48,143 bases of DNA from NCBI GenBank assembly GCA_001002415.1, contig LCMB01000006.1:1-48143 (forward strand). Reading direction: 5' to 3'. Positions 18,283 through 27,941 of this stretch are shown here, one piece after another. Position numbers and translations under genes: made by a program. The notes under the pieces are model-generated. The model had not been told where the DNA came from. It did not search any database and worked only from the letters and a program-made list of their open reading frames with translations. The stretch is from Microgenomates group bacterium GW2011_GWF2_46_18. Its GTDB lineage: Bacteria; Patescibacteriota; Microgenomatia; UBA1400; UBA12108. Each line of letters starts with the position of its first letter. The first letter of the stretch is position 1.

Positions 18283-18552
18283 ATGCTCAAAATCAAACTC
18301 TCACGCGTCGGCAAAAAGGGACAACCCCAATACCGTATCGTCGTCCAAGAAGAACACAGTAAACTGACCGGAACCAACAAAGCACAGCTCGGATTCTACA
18401 ATCCCAGTACCAACCCCTCCCAAATCAAACTTGATCACACCGCCTATCTTCACTGGCTTAGTCTCGGCGCCCAGCCCACTAGCACCGTCCGTAATCTCGC
18501 CAGTAAAAACGCTCCTGCTGCCAAAAAACCCAAATCAACCAAGAAAATCTAA
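18283..18552 (+). CDS. rpsP: 30S ribosomal protein S16
   Basis: MLKIKLSRVGKKGQPQYRIVVQEEHSK; start chosen at 18283 rather than 18175. Confidence 0.93.
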   Translation: MLKIKLSRVGKKGQPQYRIVVQEEHSKLTGTNKAQLGFYNPSTNPSQIKLDHTAYLHWLSLGAQPTSTVRNLASKNAPAAKKPKSTKKI

Positions 18553-18583
18553 CATCTATTATCTATATTAATCAAGGAGCCCC

Positions 18584-18916
18584 ATGCAAGAAGTCCTCGA
18601 ATTTGTTCTCAAAAATATCGTAACTCACCCAGACGATGTCAAAATCGATACGGCTGACGAAGCCGGTACTACCAACTATCTTATTACCGTTCACAGTGAC
18701 GATGTTGGCCGAATTATTGGCAAAGAAGGCAAAGTTATCAAAGCTATCCGCACCATTATGCGGGTGATCGCCATCCAAAAGGGTGTTCACGTCCGCGTCT
18801 CAGTCCTTTCCGAAAACTCCGCTCCCACCGAACCTACCGAACCCACTCCTGCTCCCGAAGAAGCTCCTGCTCCCGAAGAGGTTCCTCCTACTGATGGTCT
18901 TACGGTTGAGGTGTAA
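18584..18916 (+). CDS. KH-domain RNA-binding protein (KhpA-like) with acidic Pro/Glu-rich tail
   Basis: DDVGRIIGKEGKVIKAIRTIMR; follows rpsP. Confidence 0.9.
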   Translation: MQEVLEFVLKNIVTHPDDVKIDTADEAGTTNYLITVHSDDVGRIIGKEGKVIKAIRTIMRVIAIQKGVHVRVSVLSENSAPTEPTEPTPAPEEAPAPEEVPPTDGLTVEV

Positions 18917-19649
18917 AAAGACTAGCTCTCCCAACTACCTCTCCTGCTGTCTCTGCAAGTTCTGGCGCTACATATCGGCGATACCCAGATAATCGGGTAA
19001 AATATTCCTCTTCTTTTTGATCAAATAGGGTAATCTGTCCTTTTACCCCCACAGAGTCCGCTCCCGCCCACAACATCCCCAACCCCAGGGACAGGGTGTA
19101 TTCTCCCTCCTCGCTGGCGCTTACTTTTACATCCCCAATCTGCATGAGTGGTAAGGTAGTTTCAACCGTTCGCAAAAACGCATAAATACTCTCCTGTGAG
19201 CCGGTAATCTTGATTTCTGTATCCAAACTATCCAGCTTCAAATCTGGCGTTCTGGCTGTTTTCCCTTTGGTAGTAGCACTTGTGCTGGCCGCTTTGATCT
19301 CTCCTCCCTCCAAACTAATTCCGCCAAAGCTGACCCCCAATTCCTGCGACAACCCACTAATTGCCGTCAAATACAGCATCACATCCCGCTTAGGTGGCAA
19401 AGCCGCATCCAACACGGTTACCCTCTCTTTTAAGACACTCTGATCAATTCCTGCCAAAATACTAACTTTCTTCGCCAAGTCTTCCAGTTCTTCAGTTTTA
19501 GTCCGTAGCTGTTTGGTCGTTTTGTTAATGGATCCTATTAGTGGCAAAGCCACCAGCAAAATCATCAATCCCGCGACTCCCGCAATAATTATAGCCAAGA
19601 CCAAACTGCGGTGACGTGTAATCAATCCTGTCAAAACGTTTTCCTTCAT
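18900..19649 (-). CDS. type IV pilus PilO-like protein
   Basis: Single N-terminal TM followed by coiled coil; position after PilN/PilM. Confidence 0.75.
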   Translation of the reverse strand: MKENVLTGLITRHRSLVLAIIIAGVAGLMILLVALPLIGSINKTTKQLRTKTEELEDLAKKVSILAGIDQSVLKERVTVLDAALPPKRDVMLYLTAISGLSQELGVSFGGISLEGGEIKAASTSATTKGKTARTPDLKLDSLDTEIKITGSQESIYAFLRTVETTLPLMQIGDVKVSASEEGEYTLSLGLGMLWAGADSVGVKGQITLFDQKEEEYFTRLSGYRRYVAPELAETAGEVVGRASLFTPQP

Positions 19650-20195
19650 CTAACTACCTTTCGCTATACTTAAATCAAGTGTCAACTGATAATTTTGTTC
19701 AGAATCCTGGCTAACTCCGCGCGAAACTACCTGGCTAAAAAACGAGTTCTCCTGTTTAAAGTAATCAATCGCCGCATTAAACGCGGATACATCCAAGGCT
19801 GTGAGCTGGATTCGAACCGTATAACCATCCAAAAACTCCATACTACTGATATTTACTCCCGGGATCACAATCGCGAACAGTTCCTGCAATGCCTGCCGTG
19901 CCAATGACTGATCATCCAAAAACTCTGTAATCAATCCCAATCGGCTTTTCAAATAAAGCTGCTCTGCGTTAGCCTGGGTGAATGCCTGCAACTCGGCAGC
20001 TGCCTGGGCAATTTCCCCCTGAACGTTTGTTAGCTTCTGCTTCATAAAAAAGTTCCAAAGAGTAAGCGCCACTACCACTACTCCGACACTAATTCCCGCT
20101 ACCAAACTGAGCCGCAAGTAGTTTCGTTCCCGCTGATAATCCTTCTCCGTTAGGGTGCGCTTATTCTTTAGCAAATTAACTTGTAAATTGGCCAT
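19650..20195 (-). CDS. type IV pilus PilN-like protein
   Basis: Cytoplasmic N-terminal NLLKNKR segment, TM, coiled coil; between PilM and PilO-like genes. Confidence 0.8.
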   Translation of the reverse strand: MANLQVNLLKNKRTLTEKDYQRERNYLRLSLVAGISVGVVVVALTLWNFFMKQKLTNVQGEIAQAAAELQAFTQANAEQLYLKSRLGLITEFLDDQSLARQALQELFAIVIPGVNISSMEFLDGYTVRIQLTALDVSAFNAAIDYFKQENSFFSQVVSRGVSQDSEQNYQLTLDLSIAKGS

Positions 20196-20203
20196 AATAA
20201 CTC

Positions 20204-21226
20204 CTAAAACACCCGCATAGCTAACCCGATCGAGACCGCATAACTAGCTCGGTCCTTGGGGATCACCACTCCCTTTACCGGCTTCGCCCACGCCATAGGG
20301 TCAGCCATCACCACTTCAATCCCCCCAAACACTCCCGACAAATATGCCGGTAGTCCTGGTAGATAAGCCCCACCTCCCGATAACACCACTCGGTCAACCT
20401 TGGTTTTTTGCACGGTTAAATAGTTCTCCATCGCTTTTCTCATCTCTCCGACCAATGATTCCAGAGCCAAAAGTAACCCCGTTCGGACTTTTCCTTCCAT
20501 CATCGTTTCATCTAATCCATAGGTCCGTTTGTACTCTTCAGCCTGGGGTAGGGGAAGTGCCAGCGATTGGGCTAAGGCTCTGGTTAAGGCTACTCCGCCG
20601 ATTTGGGCCACATACGAAAATACCAATTCTCCATGGTCAACTATCGCCAGTACACTCGATAACGATCCCAAATTGACCAACATACTAGTAACGTCCGGCG
20701 TTCCAAACGTAAGCGATCGGGTTAGGGCCACCATCTCACTTTCAATCGCAATCGGCTCTAGCCCACACCCAATCACCAAATCCGTCACTTCGGTCAAATA
20801 TTTCTTCGTAGCCGCAACCAAATACACACTCATCTTCCCTTCTTTACCTGCCGCTGCCTGTTTAACTACCGTGTAATCAATCTCTACTTCCGAAACTGGT
20901 ACCGGGATAAACTGCTCCGCCTCCCATTTGATTGCACTGGCTAGCTCCGCATCCGACATTTTAGGCATTTCGACTATCCGGCTAAATACCTTGGCCTCCG
21001 GTACTGCCACTACCACTCTTCTTTCTCTAATCCCGCTCTCTTTAAGTGCCTGTTTCACCGCCCCAGTTGCACTCAATACCACCTGCTGATCGGCAAAATC
21101 CAGTGACCCCGCCGGGTTACTCACTCCCCCTATGGCATTTAACACAAACCCCTTGGTTCCGGTCAAAGTCAGCTGACACACCTTAATTGCGGTTGCCCCC
21201 AAATCCAAAGCAAAAAATGATCCCAT
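20204..21226 (-). CDS. pilM: type IV pilus assembly ATPase-fold protein PilM
   Basis: FFALDLGATAIKVCQL, AIKWEAEQFIPVPVSEVEIDYTVV, VVLSGGGAYLPGLPAYLS. Confidence 0.93.
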   Translation of the reverse strand: MGSFFALDLGATAIKVCQLTLTGTKGFVLNAIGGVSNPAGSLDFADQQVVLSATGAVKQALKESGIRERRVVVAVPEAKVFSRIVEMPKMSDAELASAIKWEAEQFIPVPVSEVEIDYTVVKQAAAGKEGKMSVYLVAATKKYLTEVTDLVIGCGLEPIAIESEMVALTRSLTFGTPDVTSMLVNLGSLSSVLAIVDHGELVFSYVAQIGGVALTRALAQSLALPLPQAEEYKRTYGLDETMMEGKVRTGLLLALESLVGEMRKAMENYLTVQKTKVDRVVLSGGGAYLPGLPAYLSGVFGGIEVVMADPMAWAKPVKGVVIPKDRASYAVSIGLAMRVF

Positions 21227-21283
21227 GGGCAGATTACTCCTCTAAATGTTATCTATGCTATCTTCTACTATATACTAGCCTCT

Positions 21284-22087
21284 CTATTTCACAATAGTCC
21301 CAGCCGCAAATACCGCGTAATCAAATACGCTTCCCGAGGCATCGAGCCCCCTCTTAACTTCGATTTCCTGTTTAGCGTCCCCGCCGCCCGCCACCGATTT
21401 AACCAAATACAACTGAGTCGTTAGCGGACTTCCCGCCGCCCCCACAACCTGCAGGGTTGCTCCATGATAAATCATTTTTACTCTCAATACCCCCTCACTT
21501 CCCACCTCAATCGGATGATTTTTGGCACTTAAATAAGTCGCATTGACCCCCGAACTCACCGCAAAACTATTGCTGGTAGTTAAAGCAGCATGGCAACTCG
21601 ATGGGTTGTAATATGCCCGCTTTGTTGCTCCTGTCGTTGGAATCTGAGTTACCTCGATAGCTGCCGGTACCGTCCCACTACCTTCTACTCCACACCCAGG
21701 ATCTTCCGCCGTATTCTTTTTAGTCCATCTCAAAGTAATGGTAGCTCCAGTATAATCCGTCAAATCTATCTGGGCAGTATCGCCCTCAGCCAAATACAGG
21801 GAGTGAGATTGTAGTTCCTGAACTTTATAAAAACCAGTGACATTCCCCGTACTGTCTCCAATAGTTACATTACCCGTATTCACCGTCCCTTGTCTAAGTT
21901 CATTGAGAGCATTCTCGATTCCTCCCTCAGCCAAACTAAAAGCCGCTCCACTCTCTCTTTCCTGCCTGGACAAAGTCGTATCGGCCAAACTCCGTAGAGC
22001 TACCGATAATACTAAGGAAATCAATAACCCCATGACTACCAACAAGACCAATCCCACCTGCCCACTCTGCAATTCTTTTTGTTTCAC
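21284..22087 (-). CDS. PilX-like pilus accessory protein
   Basis: GQVGLVLLVVMGLLISLVLSVALRSLADTTLSRQERESGAAFSLAEGGIENALNELRQG. Confidence 0.7.
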   Translation of the reverse strand: MKQKELQSGQVGLVLLVVMGLLISLVLSVALRSLADTTLSRQERESGAAFSLAEGGIENALNELRQGTVNTGNVTIGDSTGNVTGFYKVQELQSHSLYLAEGDTAQIDLTDYTGATITLRWTKKNTAEDPGCGVEGSGTVPAAIEVTQIPTTGATKRAYYNPSSCHAALTTSNSFAVSSGVNATYLSAKNHPIEVGSEGVLRVKMIYHGATLQVVGAAGSPLTTQLYLVKSVAGGGDAKQEIEVKRGLDASGSVFDYAVFAAGTIVK

Positions 22088-22140
22088 CCCTCTATCAAAG
22101 CAAACTTGACCCCATCCGTCAATTACGCCATACTCAAAGA
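22088..22140. promoter_or_regulatory. symmetric divergent promoter region
   Basis: + strand TTGACC (22106-22111)-17-CATACT (22129-22134)-6-GTG; - strand TTGACG (22122-22117)-17-TTTGAT (22099-22094)-6-GTG; -35 boxes inside the palindrome TTGACCCCATCCGTCAA. Confidence 0.55.
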
Positions 22141-22554
22141 GTGAAAGGTTTTACTTTAATCGAGCTTCTTGTAGTAATGGCCATCCTTGGTATTCTCTCG
22201 GTCATCGGCTTTGGCAGTTTCCAATCCGCTAGAATCAAAGCTCAAGACGCCAAAACCAAATCCGATCTTGCTCAGGTTGCTAAAAGCCTCGAAGCGTACC
22301 AAAACGATCATCGCACTTATCCAACCACTGATCTTACTTGGGGAGCAGCCTTTACCGATGGTACTACCATATATTTTGCCAAACTTCCCGAAGCTCCCAC
22401 CGGTAACTATTACTATGCTTCCGACGGTACCGGTTTTACTCTCTATGGTCGCCTTCAAAACAGCGATGATCCCGCTATCGAAGTCTTTGATCCCCCAATA
22501 GATTGTGGTACCGTCGTGTGCAATTACAAAATTACCAGTAGTAACCTCCCATGA
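22141..22554 (+). CDS. type IV pilin-like/pseudopilin (GTG start)
   Basis: MKG|FTLIELLVVMAILGILSVIGFGSFQSARIKAQD. Confidence 0.9.
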   Translation: MKGFTLIELLVVMAILGILSVIGFGSFQSARIKAQDAKTKSDLAQVAKSLEAYQNDHRTYPTTDLTWGAAFTDGTTIYFAKLPEAPTGNYYYASDGTGFTLYGRLQNSDDPAIEVFDPPIDCGTVVCNYKITSSNLP

Positions 22555-23042
22555 TAAAAAAACTTGGTTTTACCCTAATCGAACTCCTAGTTGTCATCGC
22601 CATTATCGGGATTTTGGCTGCCCTAGTCTTATCCAACCTCCAAGGTGCCCGGGAACGCGCCCGTGATGCCCGCCGCAAAAACGATCTTCACGCTGTCTCT
22701 CAATCCCTCCGCCTTTACTACAACGATAATCAGGGTTTCCCCCCCTCAAGCACCAGCACCTACAAGATCCAAGGTTGTGGGGTCTCAGTCTGTGAGTGGG
22801 GAAGTACCTTTACCGACGGCGGGACCGTCTACATGAACCGGCTCCCTCTCGACCCTTCCAGTAGTGCTAGCAACCCTATTACATACTATTACTATTCTGC
22901 TGATACCGATCAGTTCGCCCTGATCGCTACTCTCGAAAACCAATCAGACTCCGAGATCGCCGATTCTCAAGCAAGGTGCGAAACTGCTCTTGACGGTTAC
23001 ACAGTCACTGAATCAACTGATTACGTTGTTTGTGCCGAATAA
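22551..23042 (+). CDS. type IV pilin-like/pseudopilin
   Basis: MIKKLG|FTLIELLVVIAIIGILAALVLSNLQGARERARDARRKNDL. Confidence 0.92.
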   Translation: MIKKLGFTLIELLVVIAIIGILAALVLSNLQGARERARDARRKNDLHAVSQSLRLYYNDNQGFPPSSTSTYKIQGCGVSVCEWGSTFTDGGTVYMNRLPLDPSSSASNPITYYYYSADTDQFALIATLENQSDSEIADSQARCETALDGYTVTESTDYVVCAE

Positions 23043-23060
23043 TCTATAAGGAGGTTTTTT

Positions 23061-23468
23061 ATGCGCCGCCAAGGTTTCACCCTCATCGAACTTCTAGTTG
23101 TGATCTCGATCATTGGTGTCTTAATTACTAGTGCCATGACCAGCTACATCAACGCCCAAAAGAAAAGCCGCGACGCCCGACGTCGTAACGATATGAAAAC
23201 CATCCAGCTTACTCTCGAACAGTACTATGCCACCACCGGCGCCGGCAGCTATGCTGCGGTTGCCACCGCCTTTAGTCCCCAGCCAGTTCCCAGTGACCCC
23301 AAACCTTCTCCTCACACCCAATACCAAACCAGCACAATCGATACCGACAGCTATTGTATCTGCGCTACCCTCGAAGAAACCACCAAAGGCAATGCTACTG
23401 CCGGAGCCGCTTCTGGTTGTACCTGGAATTCTGCCGGTACACTTTATTGTGTCCAAAATCAACAATAG
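23061..23468 (+). CDS. type IV pilin-like/pseudopilin
   Basis: MRRQG|FTLIELLVVISIIGVLITSAMTSYINAQKKSRDARRRNDM. Confidence 0.92.
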   Translation: MRRQGFTLIELLVVISIIGVLITSAMTSYINAQKKSRDARRRNDMKTIQLTLEQYYATTGAGSYAAVATAFSPQPVPSDPKPSPHTQYQTSTIDTDSYCICATLEETTKGNATAGAASGCTWNSAGTLYCVQNQQ

Positions 23469-23475
23469 GAGGGAT

Positions 23476-23877
23476 ATGAAAAAAGGCTTTACACTAATCG
23501 AACTCTTAGTCGTCTCGACCATTATCATCACCCTGATCGGGATCGGGAGTGTCAGTTACGTCCGTGCGCTCCAAACATCTCGTGACAGTCGCCGCAAAAC
23601 TGATCTCGAACAAATTCGTCAAGCCCTCGAAACCTACCGTTCCGAAAATGGTAGCTATCCAACTACCGCCACCTGGAAAAACTCCGGTGTCCTTTACCCG
23701 ACTTACTTAACCACCATCCCCTCCGATCCCAAAGCCGGCTATCTCTATGGTTATATTCGCACTACCGCCACCACCTATGTTCTTTGTGCCGCTCTTGAAG
23801 TTACTACTACACCTATCTCCTGTGGAACCGGAACTTGTGGAACAGGGACATGCTCATATGCCGCCACCAATCCCTAA
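23476..23877 (+). CDS. type IV pilin-like/pseudopilin
   Basis: MKKG|FTLIELLVVSTIIITLIGIGSVSYVRALQTSRDSRRKTDL; start 23476 after GGAGGG. Confidence 0.9.
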   Translation: MKKGFTLIELLVVSTIIITLIGIGSVSYVRALQTSRDSRRKTDLEQIRQALETYRSENGSYPTTATWKNSGVLYPTYLTTIPSDPKAGYLYGYIRTTATTYVLCAALEVTTTPISCGTGTCGTGTCSYAATNP

Positions 23878-24337
23878 ATATCTTCCGGGATTTACCCTGG
23901 TAGAACTCCTTATTATCAGCGCCATTACCGCTATTTTGGTGGTAGCCGGCCTCTCAGCCTACCGCCAAGCCGCTGATCGCCAAACCGTCAATAACTCCGC
24001 CGAATTGATAATGAGCACCTTCCAATCCGCCCAAAAACGGGCGCAAATCAGTGACAAACAATGTGATGGCATTTATTTAGGTGAAAGAGTTGTTGTCAGT
24101 ACGAATACTCTAGTCACCAGTTCTCTTTGCGATGGCGACACAGTAACGTTGGAGACAATTACTATCCCCAATGTCACTTCTATTACTTCCGCCACGATTA
24201 TTTTCCGCCCTCTTTCAGGCGGAGTCGACTTAGGGGGTGGTACCTCTTTGACGCTTGTAGTTACTTCCAGTACTGGCGCCACCGCCAGTTTTTTACTAAC
24301 CCAAAGCGGCACCATCGAATATTTAGGGATTGATTAA
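23858..24337 (+). CDS. GspH-like pseudopilin
   Basis: MPPPIPKYLPG|FTLVELLIISAITAILVVAGLSAYRQAADRQ. Confidence 0.85.
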   Translation: MPPPIPKYLPGFTLVELLIISAITAILVVAGLSAYRQAADRQTVNNSAELIMSTFQSAQKRAQISDKQCDGIYLGERVVVSTNTLVTSSLCDGDTVTLETITIPNVTSITSATIIFRPLSGGVDLGGGTSLTLVVTSSTGATASFLLTQSGTIEYLGID

Positions 24338-24339
24338 AT

Positions 24340-24819
24340 ATGCGCAAACTGCTGGGCCAATCTATCGTCGAAACTACCATTGCCGCCGGCCTCATCATGG
24401 TCTGTTTTGTCGCTGCTTTGTCACTCCTCAACTACACCATCAAACAAAACACCTATGCCCGGCAGCTCTCCGTTGCCAACAAATATGCCTACCAAGCAGC
24501 CGACTGGCTCCGGGCCGAGAAAAGCCTCCTTGGCTGGACCGACTTTACCGCCAAACTAGTTACCGATGCCGCTGGAAGTAATACTGTCAGCTACTGCCTG
24601 ATCACTTTGCCAGCTCCCACCATCGCTGCTTTTACCACTTTAGCTAAAGGCGCTTGTAGCTCCACTAACTACATCACGGGTACCACCATTACTCGTGAAC
24701 TCACTCTCAACCTCGCCAGTCGCGCCAGCGGCATCATCTCCGGCGTAATCACCACCTCTTGGCAAGCCAATACTACTCGTACTACCAGTCTCGAATTGGA
24801 GCTTTCCCAATGGAATTAA
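24340..24819 (+). CDS. PilV/GspI-like minor pilin
   Basis: MRKLLGQSIVETTIAAGLIMVCFVAALSLLNYTIKQNTYARQLSVANKYAYQAADW. Confidence 0.7.
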   Translation: MRKLLGQSIVETTIAAGLIMVCFVAALSLLNYTIKQNTYARQLSVANKYAYQAADWLRAEKSLLGWTDFTAKLVTDAAGSNTVSYCLITLPAPTIAAFTTLAKGACSSTNYITGTTITRELTLNLASRASGIISGVITTSWQANTTRTTSLELELSQWN

Positions 24820-25298
24820 CTAAAACAAAGTCCGGTTTCTCGCTGATCGAACTCTTGGTCGTGGTCGGCCTGACCAGTATTTTGGGACTTGCCATCTCAG
24901 CAGTTCTTTTAACTAGTCTTACTAACAGTGCCAGGATCCGTGCCCAAAGCAAAATCAAAGCTGCCGGAGACTACACCATCACCCAAATCCAAAGTTTAAT
25001 CAGAAACTCCCGCGAAGTAACTAGTTGCAACTCCACCACCAACACTATCGTTTTGGTCAACCAAGACCGAGAAACTACTACTCTGGCCCTAAGCGGGACC
25101 GCTATTGCCAGTAACTCCGCCGCCTTAACGCCTGCCAACCAGACAGTTTCCAACTTTGACCTCAACTGTGAACCAAGCAACACTAATCCTCGACTAATTA
25201 ATTTAGCTTTTGATTTATCCCTTACTTCCGCCAATCTCCGCTTAGGGGAGAGTCCCAGCCTTCACTTTGCCACTTCTATCCTAGTAAGAAACGAATAA
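24810..25298 (+). CDS. PilW/GspJ-like pseudopilin
   Basis: MELTKTKSG|FSLIELLVVVGLTSILGLAISAVLLTSL. Confidence 0.8.
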   Translation: MELTKTKSGFSLIELLVVVGLTSILGLAISAVLLTSLTNSARIRAQSKIKAAGDYTITQIQSLIRNSREVTSCNSTTNTIVLVNQDRETTTLALSGTAIASNSAALTPANQTVSNFDLNCEPSNTNPRLINLAFDLSLTSANLRLGESPSLHFATSILVRNE

Positions 25299-26073
25299 TA
25301 GCTTCTCCCCACCACAAAGCCAGGGTGGCTCCCAACACCATAAACGGCCCAAAGGGGATGGTCGAACCCATTTTTTTCTTCCCCAGTCCAATCAAAATTA
25401 TTCCCACGATTGCCCCGACCACAAAAGCCAAAAGTGCCGCAACCAGTGTTCTTGGCCAGCCTACCAATACTCCAAGTAAAAAGGCCAAATACGGGTCTCC
25501 CTCTCCCATCCCGCGTCCTTTGGTCAAGTACCGCAGTCCCGCCAAAAATCCTGCATACCCGAGTCCCGCCAACAAAGCAAGCCCTCCATCCACCAGTTGG
25601 TACTGTCCAAACAACCACAGAATTATCCGATACCCTACTACACTCACTACTCCGATTTTGACTAATGGCATCAAAATCACTCCGCCGTACGCATCCGCTA
25701 CCGCCACAATCAGTAGAACTACTCCCGTTATCAGCCAAAACAACGGTTGAATGACCAATAGGGGAGTGACAGCCAAGCGAAAGAACATAAACCCAACCAA
25801 AAGCCACCACACAAACAAAGTGCCAAACAAGAGTTCAACCAGCGGGTGACGCCAGGACAAACGTTTGTGGCAGCAGCGTGATTTCCCTTGGTAGAACAAG
25901 TAAGAGAGGAGGGGAATCATGTCATACCAAGCGAGGGTTTTACCGCAGTGATCACACTTGCTTCTACCTTTAATCCAATCCTTCCCCGCAATCGACCGCT
26001 CAACCAAGACATTGACAAAGCTTCCAACCGCCGCCCCAAAAAAAAATGTGAGAATGAGTAACCCCATCCTCAC
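25276..26073 (-). CDS. pilD: prepilin peptidase (A24)
   Basis: CDHCGKTLAWYDMIPLLSYLFYQGKSRCCHKRLSWRHPLVELLFG; VADAYGG and GEGDPYLAFLLG Asp motifs. Confidence 0.92.
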   Translation of the reverse strand: MRMGLLILTFFFGAAVGSFVNVLVERSIAGKDWIKGRSKCDHCGKTLAWYDMIPLLSYLFYQGKSRCCHKRLSWRHPLVELLFGTLFVWWLLVGFMFFRLAVTPLLVIQPLFWLITGVVLLIVAVADAYGGVILMPLVKIGVVSVVGYRIILWLFGQYQLVDGGLALLAGLGYAGFLAGLRYLTKGRGMGEGDPYLAFLLGVLVGWPRTLVAALLAFVVGAIVGIILIGLGKKKMGSTIPFGPFMVLGATLALWWGEAIIRFLLG

Positions 26074-26095
26074 ATTTTATCAGTTTCTTTACTAG

Positions 26096-26707
26096 TTATG
26101 GCAGACAAATAAAACACGCAGTCGCAAGATCTGAAGTAGCAGCCGTTGCACAAGTTCCACCTGCCGGACAGGCGAGTGGAGGGAAATCCCCTGGCAACGC
26201 TCTTGCTACACCATCATCAGAACACCTCTTCCACGCTTCTTCCCTGAACGATGCTGATTTCGGAGTAAAACAAATATAAGTCGAGTCAGAACTCAAACTT
26301 CCCTCATTGAAAATTCTCAAAGGTGTAGTTTGCTCAGCATTAATAATTCTCGTTATAAATGACTCTTTTACTTCAGAAGTCCCTCCGCTCGACAAATTTG
26401 CCAACATATCCTCACCGTCCGCACCCACAGCAATAGTCGTTGTAGCGGTCCCTTGTAACTCTACCCACGCTGCCGCAAGATTCTCCGACTCATTATCAGC
26501 CATCCATGGATAATAACCTCTACCAGCATAATATCTATCAACTGCGGATAATAATTGCTCCGCATCCGATCTAGTTCCCGTATCCTTACCCCGGTTGATC
26601 TGCTCAATCGGGTTGATAGCCGCCAAGACAGCAACCGCCAAGATACCCAAAACGGCAATCACGATTAACAGCTCGATCATGGTGAAACCTAATTTTCTTA
26701 AAAACAT
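26096..26707 (-). CDS. type IV pilin (possible major pilin), Cys-containing C-terminus
   Basis: MFLRKLG|FTMIELLIVIAVLGILAVAVLAAINPIEQINRGKDTGTRSDAEQLLSAVDRYYA. Confidence 0.88.
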   Translation of the reverse strand: MFLRKLGFTMIELLIVIAVLGILAVAVLAAINPIEQINRGKDTGTRSDAEQLLSAVDRYYAGRGYYPWMADNESENLAAAWVELQGTATTTIAVGADGEDMLANLSSGGTSEVKESFITRIINAEQTTPLRIFNEGSLSSDSTYICFTPKSASFREEAWKRCSDDGVARALPGDFPPLACPAGGTCATAATSDLATACFICLP

Positions 26708-26741
26708 ATATTACCTCCTATATCTAATCATTATGCGCACA

Positions 26742-27938
26742 TTAGAATGCACTCGTCAAGTTGTAGATGGGGACCACGATCGCAATCACCAAAAATCCGA
26801 CTCCCAGTCCTAATATGACCATAATAATCGGCTCCATCGCACTCGACAGATTCTTGATCGCATGTTCACTCTCCACCTCAAAATACCCAGCAACCCGGGT
26901 CAAGATTTCATCCAATTTCCCTGTTTGCTCGCCAACCGACACCATCTGCGGCACAATCATCGGGAATACTTCTTGCCTAGCAAGAGATACCGCCAATGCA
27001 TTTCCTTTCTCCACTTCGCCAGCCACCACTTCCAAAGCATTATGCATCACAGTATTCCCCACCACATCTTTCACAATTCGGATAGCTTCAACCAACGCGA
27101 CTCCCGCCGAAACCAATAGAGCCAGCGTGCGGGTAAACTCGGCCATCGTTGTCATCATCTTGATCTTGCCAAAAATCGGCAGCTTAAACAAAAACTTATC
27201 AATTGCGAGCGCTCCCAGTTTAGTTTTACGCCACGCTTGAAGGGCATAACCAGCCCCCATAATTCCTGCAATCACCAAATACCACGCCCGGCTCACCAAA
27301 TTAGAAGCTCCAATCAAAATCTTCGTAACTGCCGGCAGTTCCACATTAAAATCCTGATACATCAAAGTCATCTTTGGCAAGACAAAAATCATCATCACTC
27401 CCGCAACCAACATCATCCCGATTAATACCACCACAGGGTAAATCAACGCTCCCTTAGTTTTCGCCCGAAACTCCCGCTGTTTCTCCAAGTTATCTGCTAG
27501 TCGTGCCAAAACCGTATCCAATACTCCCGCCGCCTCACCTGCCGCAACCAAGGCCACATACACCGGACTAAACGTATCTTTATGGGCCCGAAGCGCATTT
27601 GCCAAGGTCGAACCACCCTCAATCGACTTTAAGACTTCGGCAATCTGCACCTGCATGACAGGCGAGACCTGTACCTGCAAAATCGACAAGGCATCTGTTA
27701 GAGGCAGCCCCGCTCCGATCATGGTGGAGAGTTGGCGGGTGAAATTGACCACGTCATCAAACTTAACTTTATTCCCAAAATTAAACAGTCCACCCCCAGC
27801 TTTAAGTTCATGTAATTCAACTATCACCAAATTCTGTCCCCGCAACACCTCCGCCGCCGTTGCTACACTTTGAGCTTCAACTATTCCCTTACGCAGTAAT
27901 CCCTCTTTTGATCTTGCCCTAAATCTAAATCGTTGCAT
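26742..27938 (-). CDS. pilC: type IV pilus inner-membrane platform protein
   Basis: Repeated GspF-domain pattern: FTRQLSTMIGAGLPLTDAL, FTRTLALLVSAGVALVEAI, VPQMVSVGEQTGKLDEIL. Confidence 0.95.
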   Translation of the reverse strand: MQRFRFRARSKEGLLRKGIVEAQSVATAAEVLRGQNLVIVELHELKAGGGLFNFGNKVKFDDVVNFTRQLSTMIGAGLPLTDALSILQVQVSPVMQVQIAEVLKSIEGGSTLANALRAHKDTFSPVYVALVAAGEAAGVLDTVLARLADNLEKQREFRAKTKGALIYPVVVLIGMMLVAGVMMIFVLPKMTLMYQDFNVELPAVTKILIGASNLVSRAWYLVIAGIMGAGYALQAWRKTKLGALAIDKFLFKLPIFGKIKMMTTMAEFTRTLALLVSAGVALVEAIRIVKDVVGNTVMHNALEVVAGEVEKGNALAVSLARQEVFPMIVPQMVSVGEQTGKLDEILTRVAGYFEVESEHAIKNLSSAMEPIIMVILGLGVGFLVIAIVVPIYNLTSAF

Positions 27939-27941
27939 AGC

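Noticed and set aside
23227-23475. Long N-terminal extension of the fourth pseudopilin in the ORF track
   Set aside because: It overlaps the preceding pilin; a good SD and ATG at 23476 directly precede the prepilin leader.
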